NCBI GenBank assembly: GCA_008360975.2
Contig: CM039180.1
Span: forward strand, 12,367,122-12,431,121
Source: Lichenostomus cassidix
Taxonomy: Eukaryota; Chordata; Aves; Passeriformes; Meliphagidae
Reading direction: 5' to 3'
DNA: 64,000 nt
Shown: piece by piece, positions 37,161 through 50,842 of the stretch
Layout of the letters: every line of letters begins with the position of its first letter
Position numbering within the stretch: the stretch's first letter is position 1
Translations under genes and position numbers: made by a program
Notes under the pieces: generated by a model
The model's database searches: none
The model's input: only the letters and a program-made list of their open reading frames with translations
What the model was told of the DNA's origin: nothing

Positions 37161-40100
37161 CTCTCTGCAGGGCCTCCGTGTCTTTGTGATATAATTTTCC
37201 TCTTTTTTGCTCTTCAGCTTTGTCTGTCTATAATCATCCTTTTACTACAATCTTAATCCATACTTAATTAAACATGGATAAACTGCATTGCAAATCTATG
37301 GCCTACATATAGGTGGTTTTCTTCTTTTTAGAATTGCCTTATGAAGAGCAAAGATCTACAAAAAAAAGCTCTCCCTGCTGAAGAAGACTTGTATGACTTG
37401 TAGCCTCGTACACTGAGGATGCATCCAGACCTAACTTACCACACTCATTTTGCTTTCATACCTCAATCCTTTCTATTCCCTTAATACAGAGAGATTGGTG
37501 CTTGTCAGGGATTGCTGATAAACTCTGATCACTCCCCAAATCACATTTCATCTCCCTGTGTTTCTCTCTCTTGGTAGGGACATCATGAGCCAGTAACTGG
37601 GAACTGAAGCAAGATACTGCAAGGTGACTGCTAGGATATTCACTGATGGTACACATTCAGCAGAGAAACAGTAGGCTTTCTTAAGTCCAAATAGTCATTT
37701 AGTGTTTCCTCTGTGGTACACATTTGGCTTAAACTTGGTGTTTAATATTTTAAATAAACATAAAAATGGTGACAGTAGCTGAATTTATTTTAAGCAGAGG
37801 AGCAATATTTACCATGTTTAATTTATTCTTCAATTCTTTGTATTTAATTATCTTCCTTTCTTTGATTATTCAATAGTATACACTGAATAAACCCTGAATC
37901 CAAGTTTTCTGCTCCCATGACTCCAAATTTCAGTGTTTTGCAATAGAAACTTCCCTGAATTTAGATGCAGGTTCAGAGCCATATGTTCAGTTTTTAAGAA
38001 GAGGCCACTTCTGATACATGTTAAAAGAATAGCAAAAGACTCTAGATATTTTTTAAATGAAAGATATGTTAGGGAGAGTAAAATAAAATCAAACAAGCAA
38101 ACAATGAATTTGTCCTGCATTTGATGATGAAGTGGTGAATAATACATGACCTTTTCTTCCCTTTATGCCTTTAAACCAACAAAGAGGCAAAACATATGTT
38201 GAAAAGTATGCCTATGTGTTATTTTTGAAGACTTGGCAAAAGAGTCAGTGAAAAGCATTGATAGAAGGGCACTGGGCCAGTACTTTGCTGCCATTTTGTT
38301 TCCCTGTGGGGAAGCATCTTATTCTTTACTGGATAGGATATAATGCAAAAGCCTACTGTGAACAGGTGACCAGTTTCTCTATGGGAAAGAAGTGATATTT
38401 CACAATGCCTGTATTTGACTTTGGACATATTTGTGTGATTGTCAACCCTCATTTTACATAAGCATGTAATAGGTCAATTTTTATTGTTGAAAAATTTCCA
38501 GCACAGTATGGCTCCCTCATTAAGCCTCTGGGAAACTGCACAACGCCTCTAGCACATTTTTTAAAAACAGAGCACTAGGCTGTTATTATACACGTGTCAT
38601 ACATTTCAGAATAATTTCATAGTTCTTCAAAAGAAAAAAAATTAATCGTGACATTCTCAGTGATGATTTTTTTTTCCTACCCACTGGTGAAATACATCAA
38701 ATTCCCATAAAATGAAAGAAAACACACACTATGCCAAATGATAATGACCAAGAGCAGGAAAGCTGTGCTAATGCACAGCCCAGCAACAGGACTGTGATTT
38801 TATGAAGGGACTAGGGCTTGTTACTGAGGGCACTGAAATTCCCCTTCCAAAAGCAACAAGAAGTTTCTCTCCCCCAGGCTTACACTGGCTCACGCCATAT
38901 GTAGTTGATGCCAAATATCTGGCACTACAGAAGCAGGGACCAATGCCATGACCCACTGGGACTTAGGAAAACATCTGGAAAGGCACAGCTGCCCCGAGCA
39001 CCCAGGGCTGGGCAAGCAAGGTGGGCTCTGGCACTGCCCCACTGCTGCCCCATGGCACCCAAGGGGCAACACAGCAGCAGGTGTCATCTGTGAGCCTGAG
39101 CAGGCACTGCTCCATCCTCAAGAAGAACCTTCTTTGGGAGGAGAATTTGGTGAGTGAAGAAGTGAGGAGGCCTTCCTGTCCCTGGGGTCTGAATGGTTGG
39201 GCAGGGGTTTGCTGGACGCTGCCACACAGCACAGCCTCCAATGCCAGCCCTCCTGGCTGCTGTGCCAGGACAGCCAGGGATCCCTGGCTCCACTTATCTC
39301 ACCCTCACACCAGGAATGGGAGAACACAACCCAAGGCACAGATGGAGGTAGGAAGCCCTGAATTGCTTTGAAATAGTCCAGAGTAAGAGGTTCTCATCCA
39401 GGAGATGAGAACATCTTCCCAAGAAACGCATGAGGGCTGTGTTTTGGAGCAACCTACTTATCAGACACCACACTGCTAATTTTAGAGGCAAAGGTGGTAA
39501 CTACTTTAAGAGTTGCTCAACACTTCCTTCTATTTTCAGTTCCTGAGACTTTTGCCAGTTTTTGCCCTCTTGGACTTCTTGGGCTGGTTTGTTTTTCATG
39601 GTGTCTGCCTCAGACTGATTTAATTACTTAAGGAAGAAGCAATTTCAATCAAAACACTTCATTTCTGAGATGAGGTTAGCGAAAAATGTGTTGCCCTGGA
39701 TGAAAAATTCCACTGTCCTTTGCTTTCATCAATTCTTCTGCTCTGAAATGTGAGAGTGTTCCTCCAAGTTTGGACAAATTATATTTTTTATATATATATA
39801 CACACATAAAAAAACCCAGAGTTGACACATGCTCAACAGAGACATTTTCATTTTTAGTATCTAAATATTTCTGGAGATTCTGTCCTCACTTAGTACTCTT
39901 AGAGCACAGTCTGGCTAATAAAAGCTCCCTGAAAAAAGTCCCATGAAATATATTTCAGTCCAGCTATACTGCTTTGTTGGAACAAAAATGCTTTGTGGAT
40001 ATATCATTTCTGATGATGCTTTGATCTAGAAAGTTTCTCAGTGTTTTAAAGTAGGAAGTCATATCTGCTGGTTGGAAAGAAAGGGCAAAGAGAGGGATCT

Positions 40101-42128
40101 TTATCAAAAGTCTGTGCTTCTGATGAGAAAACATCAATTCATCAAAACCCCACTTCTGAAAACGCTGAGAAATGTGCAAAATGTCATAAAAACGAAGTTG
40201 CTTAACAAGTGTGACCAACACTGTCACCAATAATTTGAACTTAGGAGACACAAAAATAGACCTGAGGGCAAAAGTGAACAAATATGGAGGAGGTGTTGAC
40301 TAGAACCAGTACAGGGAATAGGGGAAGAGAAATTTTTGGAGAAAAAATGGGGAGCAGTGAGGGTGAAGGGACCACAGCTGGAGAAAATAGCCAGAAGGTG
40401 ACAAAAAGCAGGAGATGGGATCTGCACTGGTAGCCTGAGAACCCTAGAAAGGTTCAGTATGAGGGACTTACACAGTGACTGGGGAGAGACCAGGTGTAAA
40501 ACCCAGCAACAAAGTGTGGGTCAGCCTCACATGCTGCTCAACAGCCACAAAAGCAGCCATATCCATCTTCTAAATCAAGAGAACAGTGTTTGCATGATGG
40601 ATATGAAACATTCCTGTCCACAAAACACATGGACAGGAATACACAGATTAGCAAATAACTCTAGTTTATTTTGTGAAAGCCTAGGAAATGGTTCCATGAA
40701 AAAAAATCATATTAGGGGTGGGAAATACCATGGAAGTTATCTTCTGGTGTTGTTTTGCTCTACCCTTCTTTCTGTACAATGGCTGTGGTCACAAAATGTG
40801 TTTCTGAGAATCAAGAGGGCCTCAGTTCAATTTTCCACCAAAAATCATGGAGAGCTGCTGACTGCAACTCCTCAGCACACACCTGCTGCTGTGTTCATTT
40901 GCTAGCTATGCTGGTTCAGTGGGCACACAGACTGGCCTCATCCCACCAGTGCCACCCTCTCTGGGAAGCTTTGGTGTTATTTCCTTGGGAAGGGAGGGGA
41001 TGCAGCAGCCTTTTCTGGAGAAGCCTTTCATTTTGCACTACAAGTTTTTGCGAGAGCCCTGGAGCTGGTGCCTCCCACGGGACAAGGAACAGCAGTGCCC
41101 CGGGCTATGCCAGGAGCTGACATGACTCAAGGAGGAAGCGGGTCAGGAAGAAGGAGGCTGGCAAAGATTCTGCTGAAATTATACTGTAGGTAGATGTAGC
41201 AGCATAACAGGAAAGACAAAATGGGCTCTGAAGTGTAGTTATCATCAAATATTTATAAGAAATTAATTCTATTCTTAAGAACATAATTTTCACTGTTTTC
41301 AGAGTTAGTTGCCACACATACTGCATACTATTATAGAAATCTATTAATCGGTGTAAGTAATTGCATAAAATTTGCCTTACATTCTCTCAAGGGACTTATC
41401 TACTCTCCAAAAAGGCAGATCTATTTTAACTGATATTCAAAAGACTCGAAATATAGCCAGTGCATCTAAACTAAAAGCAGAAAAAGAGCCAGGTGATCAT
41501 CTCAGGAGATACCTGCCACTGACAGGTCATACCTACTCTGGCTGCTCTTCAGCACCAGCTAAATATCACTAAGAGGGTGGATATATACAGAAATTCCACA
41601 GAATTTGCAGCTGCCGTTGATGACAATCACAGAGTATAAGGAGGAATTGATAAAGGCAAAGATCTTTGATGCCCCACACACTGTTTAGGTGTGTCAAGAC
41701 ATAGCCACAGTGTAAAACTGCACTTTTGTATACCATAAATAAAACAGAAAATAATTCTGGTATGTGAAATGGGATCGCCACAGACAGTGGACTTCCTGAA
41801 ATGAGGCTTTCTTGCACCAAAGCAATGACAGGCATTTTTTTAGGCTCTTGTCAAGGTCAAAGCCAGTTCCATGTAGTACTGTAATATTGCATCATCACCT
41901 GAGTCATGGCTGGAAACCTTCCTCTTAAATGGAAATAAATTATTTATACTTAAGTAATGCTATTGGGTTGTTTTGTATTCACTCCTAAAAAAATATACCA
42001 GCCTCTGCAAGTCAGGTGTGCACTGGCACTGTTCAGAGAGGCCTCTGGCCCTTCACAGTGCTGCAGGATCCTGCAAGGGGAATGGAGACTAACATCAATA
42101 CAGCAAGGACTGTCAACATCACACTACA
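37161..42128. other. Intron 1 interval with a GC-rich patch, no gene recognised
   Basis: Most of this is ordinary intron. About 38940-39310 is distinctly GC-rich (many CTGCC, CCAGG and TGGCA words) and carries overlapping open frames in several phases. It is poor in CpG, so it is not a typical promoter island. About 40900-41110 is a weaker patch of the same kind. No family is recognised. Confidence 0.45.
39790..39807. repeat. (TA)n(CA)n microsatellite
   Basis: About six TA units pass into CACACA. Confidence 0.85.
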
Positions 42129-42495
42129 TTCACAGAACATGCTGAGTTGGAAGGGACCCATAAGAATCAAAGTCCAGCTCCTGGCCCTGCACAGCACCGT
42201 CCCCAAGAGTCATACTATTTGCCCAAGAGCATTGTCCAAATGCTTCTTGAACTCTGCCAGGCTGGTGCTGTGATTACTTCCCTGAGGAGGCTGTTCCAGT
42301 GCCCAACCACCCTCTGGGGGAAGAACCTTTTTCTAATATCCAACCTAAACCTCCCCTGATGCAGCTTGAGGCCATTCCCTCGGATCCTGTCCCTGGTCAC
42401 CACAGGGAAGAGAACAGTATCTGCCACTCTGCTGCCCCTCATGAGGAAGTTGTAATTGCAATGAGGTCTCCACTCAGTCTCTTCAACATGGGAAA
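42129..42495 (-). mobile_element. CR1 LINE 3' fragment, minus strand
   Basis: The element starts at its 3' end with one octamer-like TTCACAGA (42129-42137 area). It continues CTGAGTTGGAAGGGACCC, then CTCCTGGCCCTGCACAG, CTGTTCCAGTGCCCAACCAC, CTAATATCCAACCTAAACCT and GAGGAAGTTGTAATTGCAATG. This is the reverse complement of a familiar avian CR1 3' UTR and ORF2 end. Homology fades after about 42495. The 123-codon minus-strand frame across it is not an intact CR1 protein. Confidence 0.92.
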
Positions 42496-45400
42496 GATGC
42501 ACTTTGTCCCTTCCCAGTTGGTCCCCTTTTTTAGGCAAAGGAATCTTTCCGCCACCCTCATGCAACACCAAACACAAGTGACCCATCTGGGCATGCAGTG
42601 CTGTCAGGGCACAGGTAATACCCAGTCCAAATCCTTAAAATACCAGACCACTCCTGAAATGCCAACTACAGATTAAATTGCTAGTAAGAAAAGAATAAGC
42701 CCTGATGCTTTATTTAAAGGCAACTGTTAAGACGCCAGAGTGATTAGAAATCTATAAATACTATGGCAGAGTTTTACATGTATGCATTCCAAACAGTGTG
42801 CTGATAAATGTACTTGTAAGTGAATAGTGGAGAAGGGTTTGTTACAAGAATCCAGAAAGTGCATACACTGAATTGCATCCAGAACCTTATTACTAAAAAA
42901 GAAATTTTTAGGAGACTAGTGAAATTCATGTTGACATCAAACTAATTTTTACTGCTCACAGACATACTTTGCTTTCAAAGGAACACAAAGTCGAGAAATT
43001 TATAATTATATAGTGATTTCAAATATGAATGCCAGACAGACACGCAAGAACAGTATGAATCACAGGTCTACACATCATTCAGCAACAACAAAAGCAGAAA
43101 ACCCACAGGATTCTTACTCATACTGGTTTTGATTTTCCCCAAGTAGGTGGAAGAGAGCAGAAAAAAGACATTTCAGCATGGTTAAGTAAACAGACATGCA
43201 GTCTTTACAACTCAAAGCATTCTCACTTAGGTATTGGTTTTCTGAAGCCCACAACCAAAGTACTAAATTCACAATAACACAGCAGTGAGCTTTTCTTGAA
43301 GATGTACAGAACAGAACCATCTCTAATCTGTGATACCCTCACCAGTAATTCCAGTTAGCAATTACTCTCCAAAGGAGGGGAGTAAAAATGTACAAGTTTT
43401 GAACTTTGTTCTGGACAGCTTAAAAATATGATCTGGTGTTGCTTTGTGTTACAGTATAGTGTCAGTGTTTCTGCCCCATTCTCCATCAAATCTCTGTCTT
43501 TACAGCTTTTCAAATCCTTTCCTAAATTGGTAATGAGCAACAGAGAACTGAAAATAGATTGCAGATGTGTGGCAAGATGTCCGTAACACGATATCCAGAG
43601 ACATCATTTGTCATTGATGCAAAGAGTAGCCTATCAGCCTTGTGAACGGACTATTTGCAGAGACATTACTTGTATTTTTGAAATTTCATAACAAGACAGT
43701 GATGATGACATCAGCAGCAATATAAAAAGTGTTTATTCTTGTATTCCTAAACTAAAAAGGATTGGTCACAATTGTTTACATGGTCCAAGGTGCTTCAGAG
43801 CTCCCATCTCACTAAAAGTGAAGAGTCCAATGGTTAGACCTGTGAACAGAACTCCAATGTGAGACCCATGAGTCTGACTTCCTAGGTATCAATAAATACA
43901 TTTCTGGCCATATTCAAAGCCAGAAACTTGGCCACATTGAGCAGAGAGGTGCTTTGTTCCAGCTGGCATCACCAAACATGTTGGCACAGCTCAGAGACCT
44001 GACAGAGGAGAGGTAAGACTGGCTGCTGTCATAGCATCCTGCTTTTAACCAACAGATGGGCAATTAAGGCTCTCACCTAGGTAAGAGGATTTAAATCTGG
44101 ATTTCCCAATGAAATATTAGTTTAAAATATTTTAAACTCACTGCCTGTGTGGCCCAGCCACTGTCCCTCAGCTGCAGGCATTGCATTTTTTATGGGAAAA
44201 AAGTGAATACCAGCTGGCACAGAGAGAGGCACAGCCTCTCCTCCTTTTGGGGCAGCCTTCTTGGAAGGAGAAGATGGAGGTTTCAGTCAGTGGCCCAGTG
44301 AATATGTGCTACTGCTATATAAAGCTCCAGAGAACATCACATCTATTTATGTCACCCCATTTAGGCTGTAAATCTCCCCCTAATGTTGATGTTTAAAACA
44401 GACCAGATGAATCACACTCCAGAAATGTCTGATTCTCCTCACTGACTATAAAGGGAGCCTAGACTGTAAAGCTCAGCTGTAGATGTCAACACTGAAGATG
44501 GCTAAACTCAGATTATTCCCACCAAGAGCCATTCACACAGACTAACTTAATTATCCAATTTCTATTAAAACGTCCAACTATTGCCCACATCAGAGGGAAC
44601 TGTGCAGGAACTAGGCAGAATGCAGAGCTCACCCGAGGACATGAGAGACAATGACTATCTTTATCTTCTTTCTTGTGTTATGCCAAATACATCACTAATG
44701 CTTAGCAACTTAGCAAGCCCTTGTAGTACCAAAACACTCCAAAGGCTATCAGCAAATGCCTGTTATCCCATTTGATAATTCACAGAGGCCTGAATAGTAT
44801 CAATGGAGTTTGAGCAGTAAAAACAATAACCTGCATGTGAAACAAAATCTGTTTCACTAAAATGTACATCAGCTATGTCTCTAAAAATTAAACCCCTGAA
44901 TCAAATTGTGTACAAAACGAGAATTATCATCTAAATACCATTTCCTGCAATGACTGAAAAGGACAGTTATTTATAGTTTTAGCTTAAGAAACACAAACCA
45001 AATCATATTATTTACTGGCATGCACCTCTGGGCAACAAAATACTGTTAATATGAGAGTTATTTGCATAACATAACAGCCAGTAAAATATGCTTTAACAGT
45101 ATTTACATGATGGTTAGACTCAAATGACTGTGAAATGTATTTTGTCAGTGATAGTATATTATTTCTCTTATCCAAAGTCCCAGGAGCATCTAGGAAGAGA
45201 TGGTGGTCATTCCCTGACCTCACCAACTACACAGGGCATGAAATAAGTCTCATTACTGGTGTATGTTGGAACTGGTTTGTATCCTTATTCAGCAACCACC
45301 ATTCTCCCTATTAAGTTTCAAATTCAAATTCTCTCATGCTTCTATGAAATGAACCAACATAAAATTTTTCCTAAAAAAAGATTAAACATTATTGTGATTA

Positions 45401-45935
45401 CCTTTTTGTTACTCTAAGCCTGAGACTATTGACCCCCATTTTGAAGCCTAACCTTATTTTTCATGCCTTTCAAGTTTATGTGAGGTTGCCTGTTTGATAC
45501 CCATACATGAAAATTTCATATTGTTGGCTGTGCTCTCAATAAATTATTTAGAAGGTTTGAATATTACTGCACTGTGAGGATTTTCAGAAGAGTTTGGTAA
45601 ATCCTTTTATTCTGCTGTCCTCAAAAGACAAACAACCTCTCAGTACACATTTAACAATAGCTTTAAAAAAGAAAATGAAGCCTGGCTTGAAAAGAGAGCA
45701 AGTATAATTATCTACGAAAAAACCAAAACAAAAAAAAACAAAAAACCACAGGAATTTGTTATAACTCAGTAATATCTAAACATTTGCAAGAACTTTTGTC
45801 TTAATTCTAGGTAAGGAAGCAAGTCATCTAAAACCAGATTGTTGAACATGTTTACATCAGGCTAAAGTAACACAAATCCTTTTACAGACACATAAATTAT
45901 GATAAGCATATATTGTGAAATGCAGGAGTTCAATT
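42496..45935. other. Intron 1 interval, nothing recognised
   Basis: AT-rich intronic sequence with no transposon, RNA gene or exon that I can support. Confidence 0.5.
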
Positions 45936-46165
45936 GATGCTGGAGAATAAGGACTCATCTGGCTGCCCATGGCTTGAAAATGTGCTCTGTTCACTGGGTG
46001 AAAAACTGGCTGCATAGCTGAGCTCAGAAAGTGGTGGCCAATTGCAAATAGTGTTCCCCTGGCTCAGTAGTGGGGCCACTCCTTTTTAATATCTTTATCA
46101 ATGACCAGGGAGAGGGGATCGAATGAACTCACTGTCAGTCAGCTTCAGGTGACAAGGAGCTCCAG
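45936..46165 (+). mobile_element. CR1 LINE fragment (reverse-transcriptase region)
   Basis: Recognisable CR1 ORF2 wording is present: GGCTGCCCATGGCTTG, CACTGGGTGAAAAACTGGCT, GTGGGGCCACTCCTTTTTAA, then TATCTTTATCAATGACC and GGGGATCGAATG. The part that would encode the FADD box has a small deletion and an in-frame stop. It is a short 5'- and 3'-truncated relic covering part of the same region as the 36750-37160 copy. Confidence 0.85.
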
Positions 46166-49100
46166 CATTTAATTGCATAATGTATGAAGATGTTTTCCCT
46201 TTATTTTTACGCTCTCTTTTCTCTAATTCTTCTATTTTCAATATCAGGGAAATGTTTGCTTTATCAAGAGAATTCAACATTTAGAGATAACTTTCACAAT
46301 TCTCTCAACTATCCATTTTCCAAAACTGAGGAAATTTACTTTAGCTTCCCATTACACAGGAAGATGTTCTCTCTCTCATCATCTAGTTTTACTATAGCCT
46401 TTCCAAGCAGAGGCAACCAGATGCATCCATAACATAGAAATGTGGGTGTAATGTTGTATTGCACACCCAGTGGTAAAAGTGATCCTGGTTGTTTCAGTCT
46501 TCATTCCTTCCTCATAATTCCTAAGGTTCAAGGTGGTGATGTTTGATTATTCATGCTTAGCATCAAGGTAATATATTTTGAAACTCACTCCCAATATCCT
46601 GTTCCACACATTCTGCATTATTTTTGCCTGTGTTCCCCACCACCACTACCTTCATTTTTCTGTAACACAGCATTAAATTTTACTACCTTCAGCAGTGTGA
46701 CATACGATGCTGTTACCTTCCTAATAAGTTCCCAATATCATTTTGACCACTTTTAACTTCAGGCATCAAGCCGTGACAATGACATTTCTTCCTCATCAGT
46801 CACAGTTCTCCCTCCTCAGAGTGGATTCCTTGAGTGATAGAATTCAAGTGAAAGCTGGCATAGTCTCATAGTCTACATTATGAACAAGAGTGAGCAATAA
46901 AGTTTCTGACTCCATTTTTCTTTAATATATATGTGCTTATCTACCTTAAACCAGAGCTTAACAAGATTGCTTAATGGACTGCAGAAATTAGAGACCTTAA
47001 ATAACCTGGTGCTTTGCAGTCTAAATACACTGGGTATCCAATATAGCAGCAGTGCAAGGGACACACAGGTATCTGTTTTAATATCAGACTTGGGATTCAT
47101 CTGCCAAGTGAGTATGCAGAACATCATCCTCCTCACCCAAACTGCTCATCTCAGTCTTTTCTGTACAACAGTTGTACCCAGCACAGCCAGCAGTTTGAGT
47201 TGCAGCTTGTCCAGACCCAAAGTAGTTACCAAGGCATTGGGAGGGTTGGCTATAGACCCTGGGGAGCAAGCAGGCAAGAGTGCACACGAGTCCTGATTAG
47301 AAAGGAGAAAATAAAGAAAAGTAGCATGGAAAAGTGAAGACTGAAATGCACTGAAAGTTGCTGAGAATCATGAACAGGAGGAAGAGAATCAAAATACATC
47401 GTACTGTATTATTATGGGAACGGACACAAGAGTTTAAAAATGTGATTTAATTTTGTATGTATGATTCATGCAACAAAATAATTCTGCTTAAGTGCAGTCC
47501 CTCATTTAGTTGGTGAAGAATGCTATTAGAAAAAAAGCTAGACAACCCCCCTCTATAAACTAGAACAATACTACTAAATAGCCTAGAGATTGATTGACAT
47601 TTTAAGTTAAGGAATGGATAAAATGAGGATTTATATGGGAAAAATATAGCAAGGCTTATACAAAAAGTGAAGCAGTATTTATACTGAATTCTGGCATATG
47701 TCTGACCAGGCTGTAACAAACGTTCATACAATCCTTTGACCATACACTGTATATTAATACTGCAAGGTCGAATCAATAAAAAATACCTGTTTCTAAAGGT
47801 TCAAATAAGAACAACATAGAAAAGAATCTGAAAAAAATAAGAAAAACATTCACTAGTCCTCTGACATTTACAAACACCCAATGAAAATTGAGTCTAAAGA
47901 ATGAAACTATTGTTTTTAAGAAATAAAACTCCTACAGTAAGAGCAATATTAAAGCTCAGTGGCATCTGTTTGTCTCATCTTTATGGTTATGTGGCTAAAT
48001 GGGTCAGAGGCAGAGATGGGGACAGTCATACAATACATATGCTTATCCTTTACAGTGCAATTCTTCACAGTGTGGTTTGTAAAGGCTGAGCATCCCAAGG
48101 AACTGACAGCTACCTCAGGAAGGCGTATGGCTGTAGGTACTTCACTGAGAGCTGTTGGTTCTTTGTGTTAGGTTTTCTATAATGGTCAACTACTGAACAA
48201 GAAAGACAGAGGACTGGAACAGCAGCACTGTGGCAGGTTGTGATTATGAAACACCTGACAGGGCTCTGGGGGAAAATCTACAAAGTGCCTTCTCTCCGTT
48301 TTGCTTGGGCACAGGGTTGGCTCTGAAGATAAAAAAGGGTTCCTTCTAGACTTCTGTTTCTAGACTGGTAACGGATACTTTACCACCTCTAAATGTTCAC
48401 AAAAAAGTCTAGTCCAACATTCTGATTCGGCAACCAGCCAAACCATGCACACACAGAAAAATACAACTGCAGCACAAGGACTTGTGTTGAACTTGTCATT
48501 GTCGGTTAGTTGCTTGTTAAATACTTTATAAATACAGCAAATTCCCAAGTGGTAACTTTCTGTTCTTAAAGACAAAAAAAAAGGGGAACATCATAGTTCC
48601 CTGGTGTGTACAACTACCCCAGATAATACCAGCACAAATTCCCCAAGCAAATAATGAATTTTTAACAAATTGCTTCATGTCCTCTTTCCATACTGAAATT
48701 CCTTCTGCTCTGCACATCCCATTGAAAGCGATAAGTATTCACAGCCATGTCCCTGCTATGACTCATATCTTGTTAGAACAAAAAGAGGCACTTGGCTCTC
48801 TGGAAAATAAATCCCACAGCCGCCTGCCTTGGATTGCTGCAAGCCTACAGCTCCCTGGCTTGTGCACTGTTGTGTCACAGAGGTCTTCATGTCCCACAGG
48901 AGACAATTACTAAGAAGTACCTCCAGAATAGGTGATGTTCTGCATATTATAATAGGAAGAGTAAAGGGCTAAAATGGTAAATATATTTTAAAAGGCTCAA
49001 AAAGCACAGTTACACTGTGGGAAAGTCAGTCCCCTGACAAGCTAAGCTGTGAAACTACCACAGCCAGTCTCCTAGCAAAGAGGTTATTAGTGACAGGAAG

Positions 49101-49502
49101 AACTAAACTAATTGCCAGGATAATTTGTATTGGTATCCTCAGCAAGAAGCCAAGCTAGCCAAGAGCCATGATAACTAGCAGATCTATGCCAGAAAAAAAA
49201 ACATGAAGAGGTTTTTTATCTTCCTAGCTTTTCTCCATTAGTTTGTCAATGAAAATTGCAAGAGAGAAACAAAGAAATCAAACAGCCCCCCTCAAAAAAC
49301 TGCCAACAAACCAAACTAAACAAACAATTGGCAAAGTCAATCAAGTCTATTTGATCCAAACATCACTGACTGGACCAGCACAACATAACACTGGGAACAC
49401 AGTTAAATCCATAGACCTAAGTTGGTCAACCTGTCTCCTGTTCTGTGGCATGTCTTGACATCACTGAATGAATACTGTTACCAAATAAGCCCCCAGTAAC
49501 AC

Positions 49503-49538
49503 CAGACACCTATAATAACACAGACACCTATAATAACA
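49503..49538. repeat. Exact 18-bp tandem duplication
   Basis: CAGACACCTATAATAACA occurs twice with no mismatch, which suggests a recent slippage or duplication event. Confidence 0.9.
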
Positions 49539-50831
49539 CAGGCCATTAATGCAAGCATACCAATTGGTCAACATTTTACCTAAAGGGTGAAGTTCTTCTT
49601 TCAACCCGCTGTTCCAGTGCAAAATTAGACAGGAATTCCTCTCAGGAGTTACTAAGGTCAAGGCAGAAGTGACACCAATGCATTGTGATGGGTATAAACC
49701 CCAATATGCTTTCCCACAGAACAACTAGGAGGAGAAAATACTCCAGATATTTTCACCAGCAGATACCTGCACTTGAAAAAGAATTCTGAGCAACTGGTGA
49801 AAAGAAACATGTGCCTAAATATGGAAAAGGGTCTTCTAACATTCTGTTCCAACTCCTGGCTCAACAAGTAACATCACTGTCAATCTGCAATGCCTTGAAT
49901 AAGAGAAGAGAAAATAAAATAAACTTTCTGTGTAGGGGAAGAGTCTATATTAATTTTACTGCAGATTTTGAATTTGGACTCTCTGAGAAGCCAAACATTT
50001 TGAGAAAAAATGGCAGAAGTCTCTGGTTCACCCTCAATGTCTCTCTAATTCAGTAGTTAAAGCACAGCGGAATGGCCACTCACCAATAAAAGCAGTCATG
50101 CCACTTCACACATCATAAAGGTCTAGCTATGAAGAAATTAGGTAAAAATAAATATAAATTACTATATTTAATAATTTATTATTCCCAGCATGGTTCTGGG
50201 AAACCATATATTCAATACTGTCTTCCACTTCTGCCTTTTAAATTCTGCAGTTGATTCAAAGAATGACTCTGACATTCGTCTAATCCTCTCAGTATTGCAC
50301 ACAGAAGAATGAGTAAGAAGAACCAGATAAGCAGAACACAGAAAAATGGATCTGGAGATGAGTGTGGTCTATGCATCAGCTGGGATGCACTGTATGCTGA
50401 ACTTTCAAAACATGGAATAGGCAGAAATCAGCAAGAACGCAGTGAAATACATTTAAAAATCCCCACAACAAAGGGTGTCTTAGGAATTCCCCTCTGTACA
50501 TCTTTAACCACATTAGTTCAGAGGCATATGCATTCTCCTACCTAAGATCTTAAGAAACTTGGACTTTGCAATTTTGCTAAATAAGCCTCTTCAATAAATA
50601 ATAGGAATAGTGCAGTGCCAATATTATTTGAACATTTATTGTTATCTTGAATATGAAAAGATGGAATAATAAAGGGCTTTTAGGAGGTTGAAATGCTTAG
50701 AATTTCATAAAAGACACATAAATGATTCTTACTATGCCATTTTCAGTGAAAATCAAATACTTTGATCTTCTCCAGTATCATTTCAGCTTTGAATTGAATA
50801 TTTCAGTTCATTTTGTTAAACTGCAACAACA

Positions 50832-50842
50832 CCCCCCCCCCC
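50832..50842. repeat. C11 homopolymer
   Basis: An uninterrupted C run after CAACAACA. Confidence 0.85.

Noticed and set aside
40459..40905. 148-codon plus-strand frame overlapping a second frame at 40755-41120
   Set aside because: Overlapping unrelated frames with no recognised protein point to chance in a mildly GC-rich patch.
42215..42586. 123-codon minus-strand frame
   Set aside because: It lies in the CR1 3' region at 42129-42495 and is not an intact CR1 protein.
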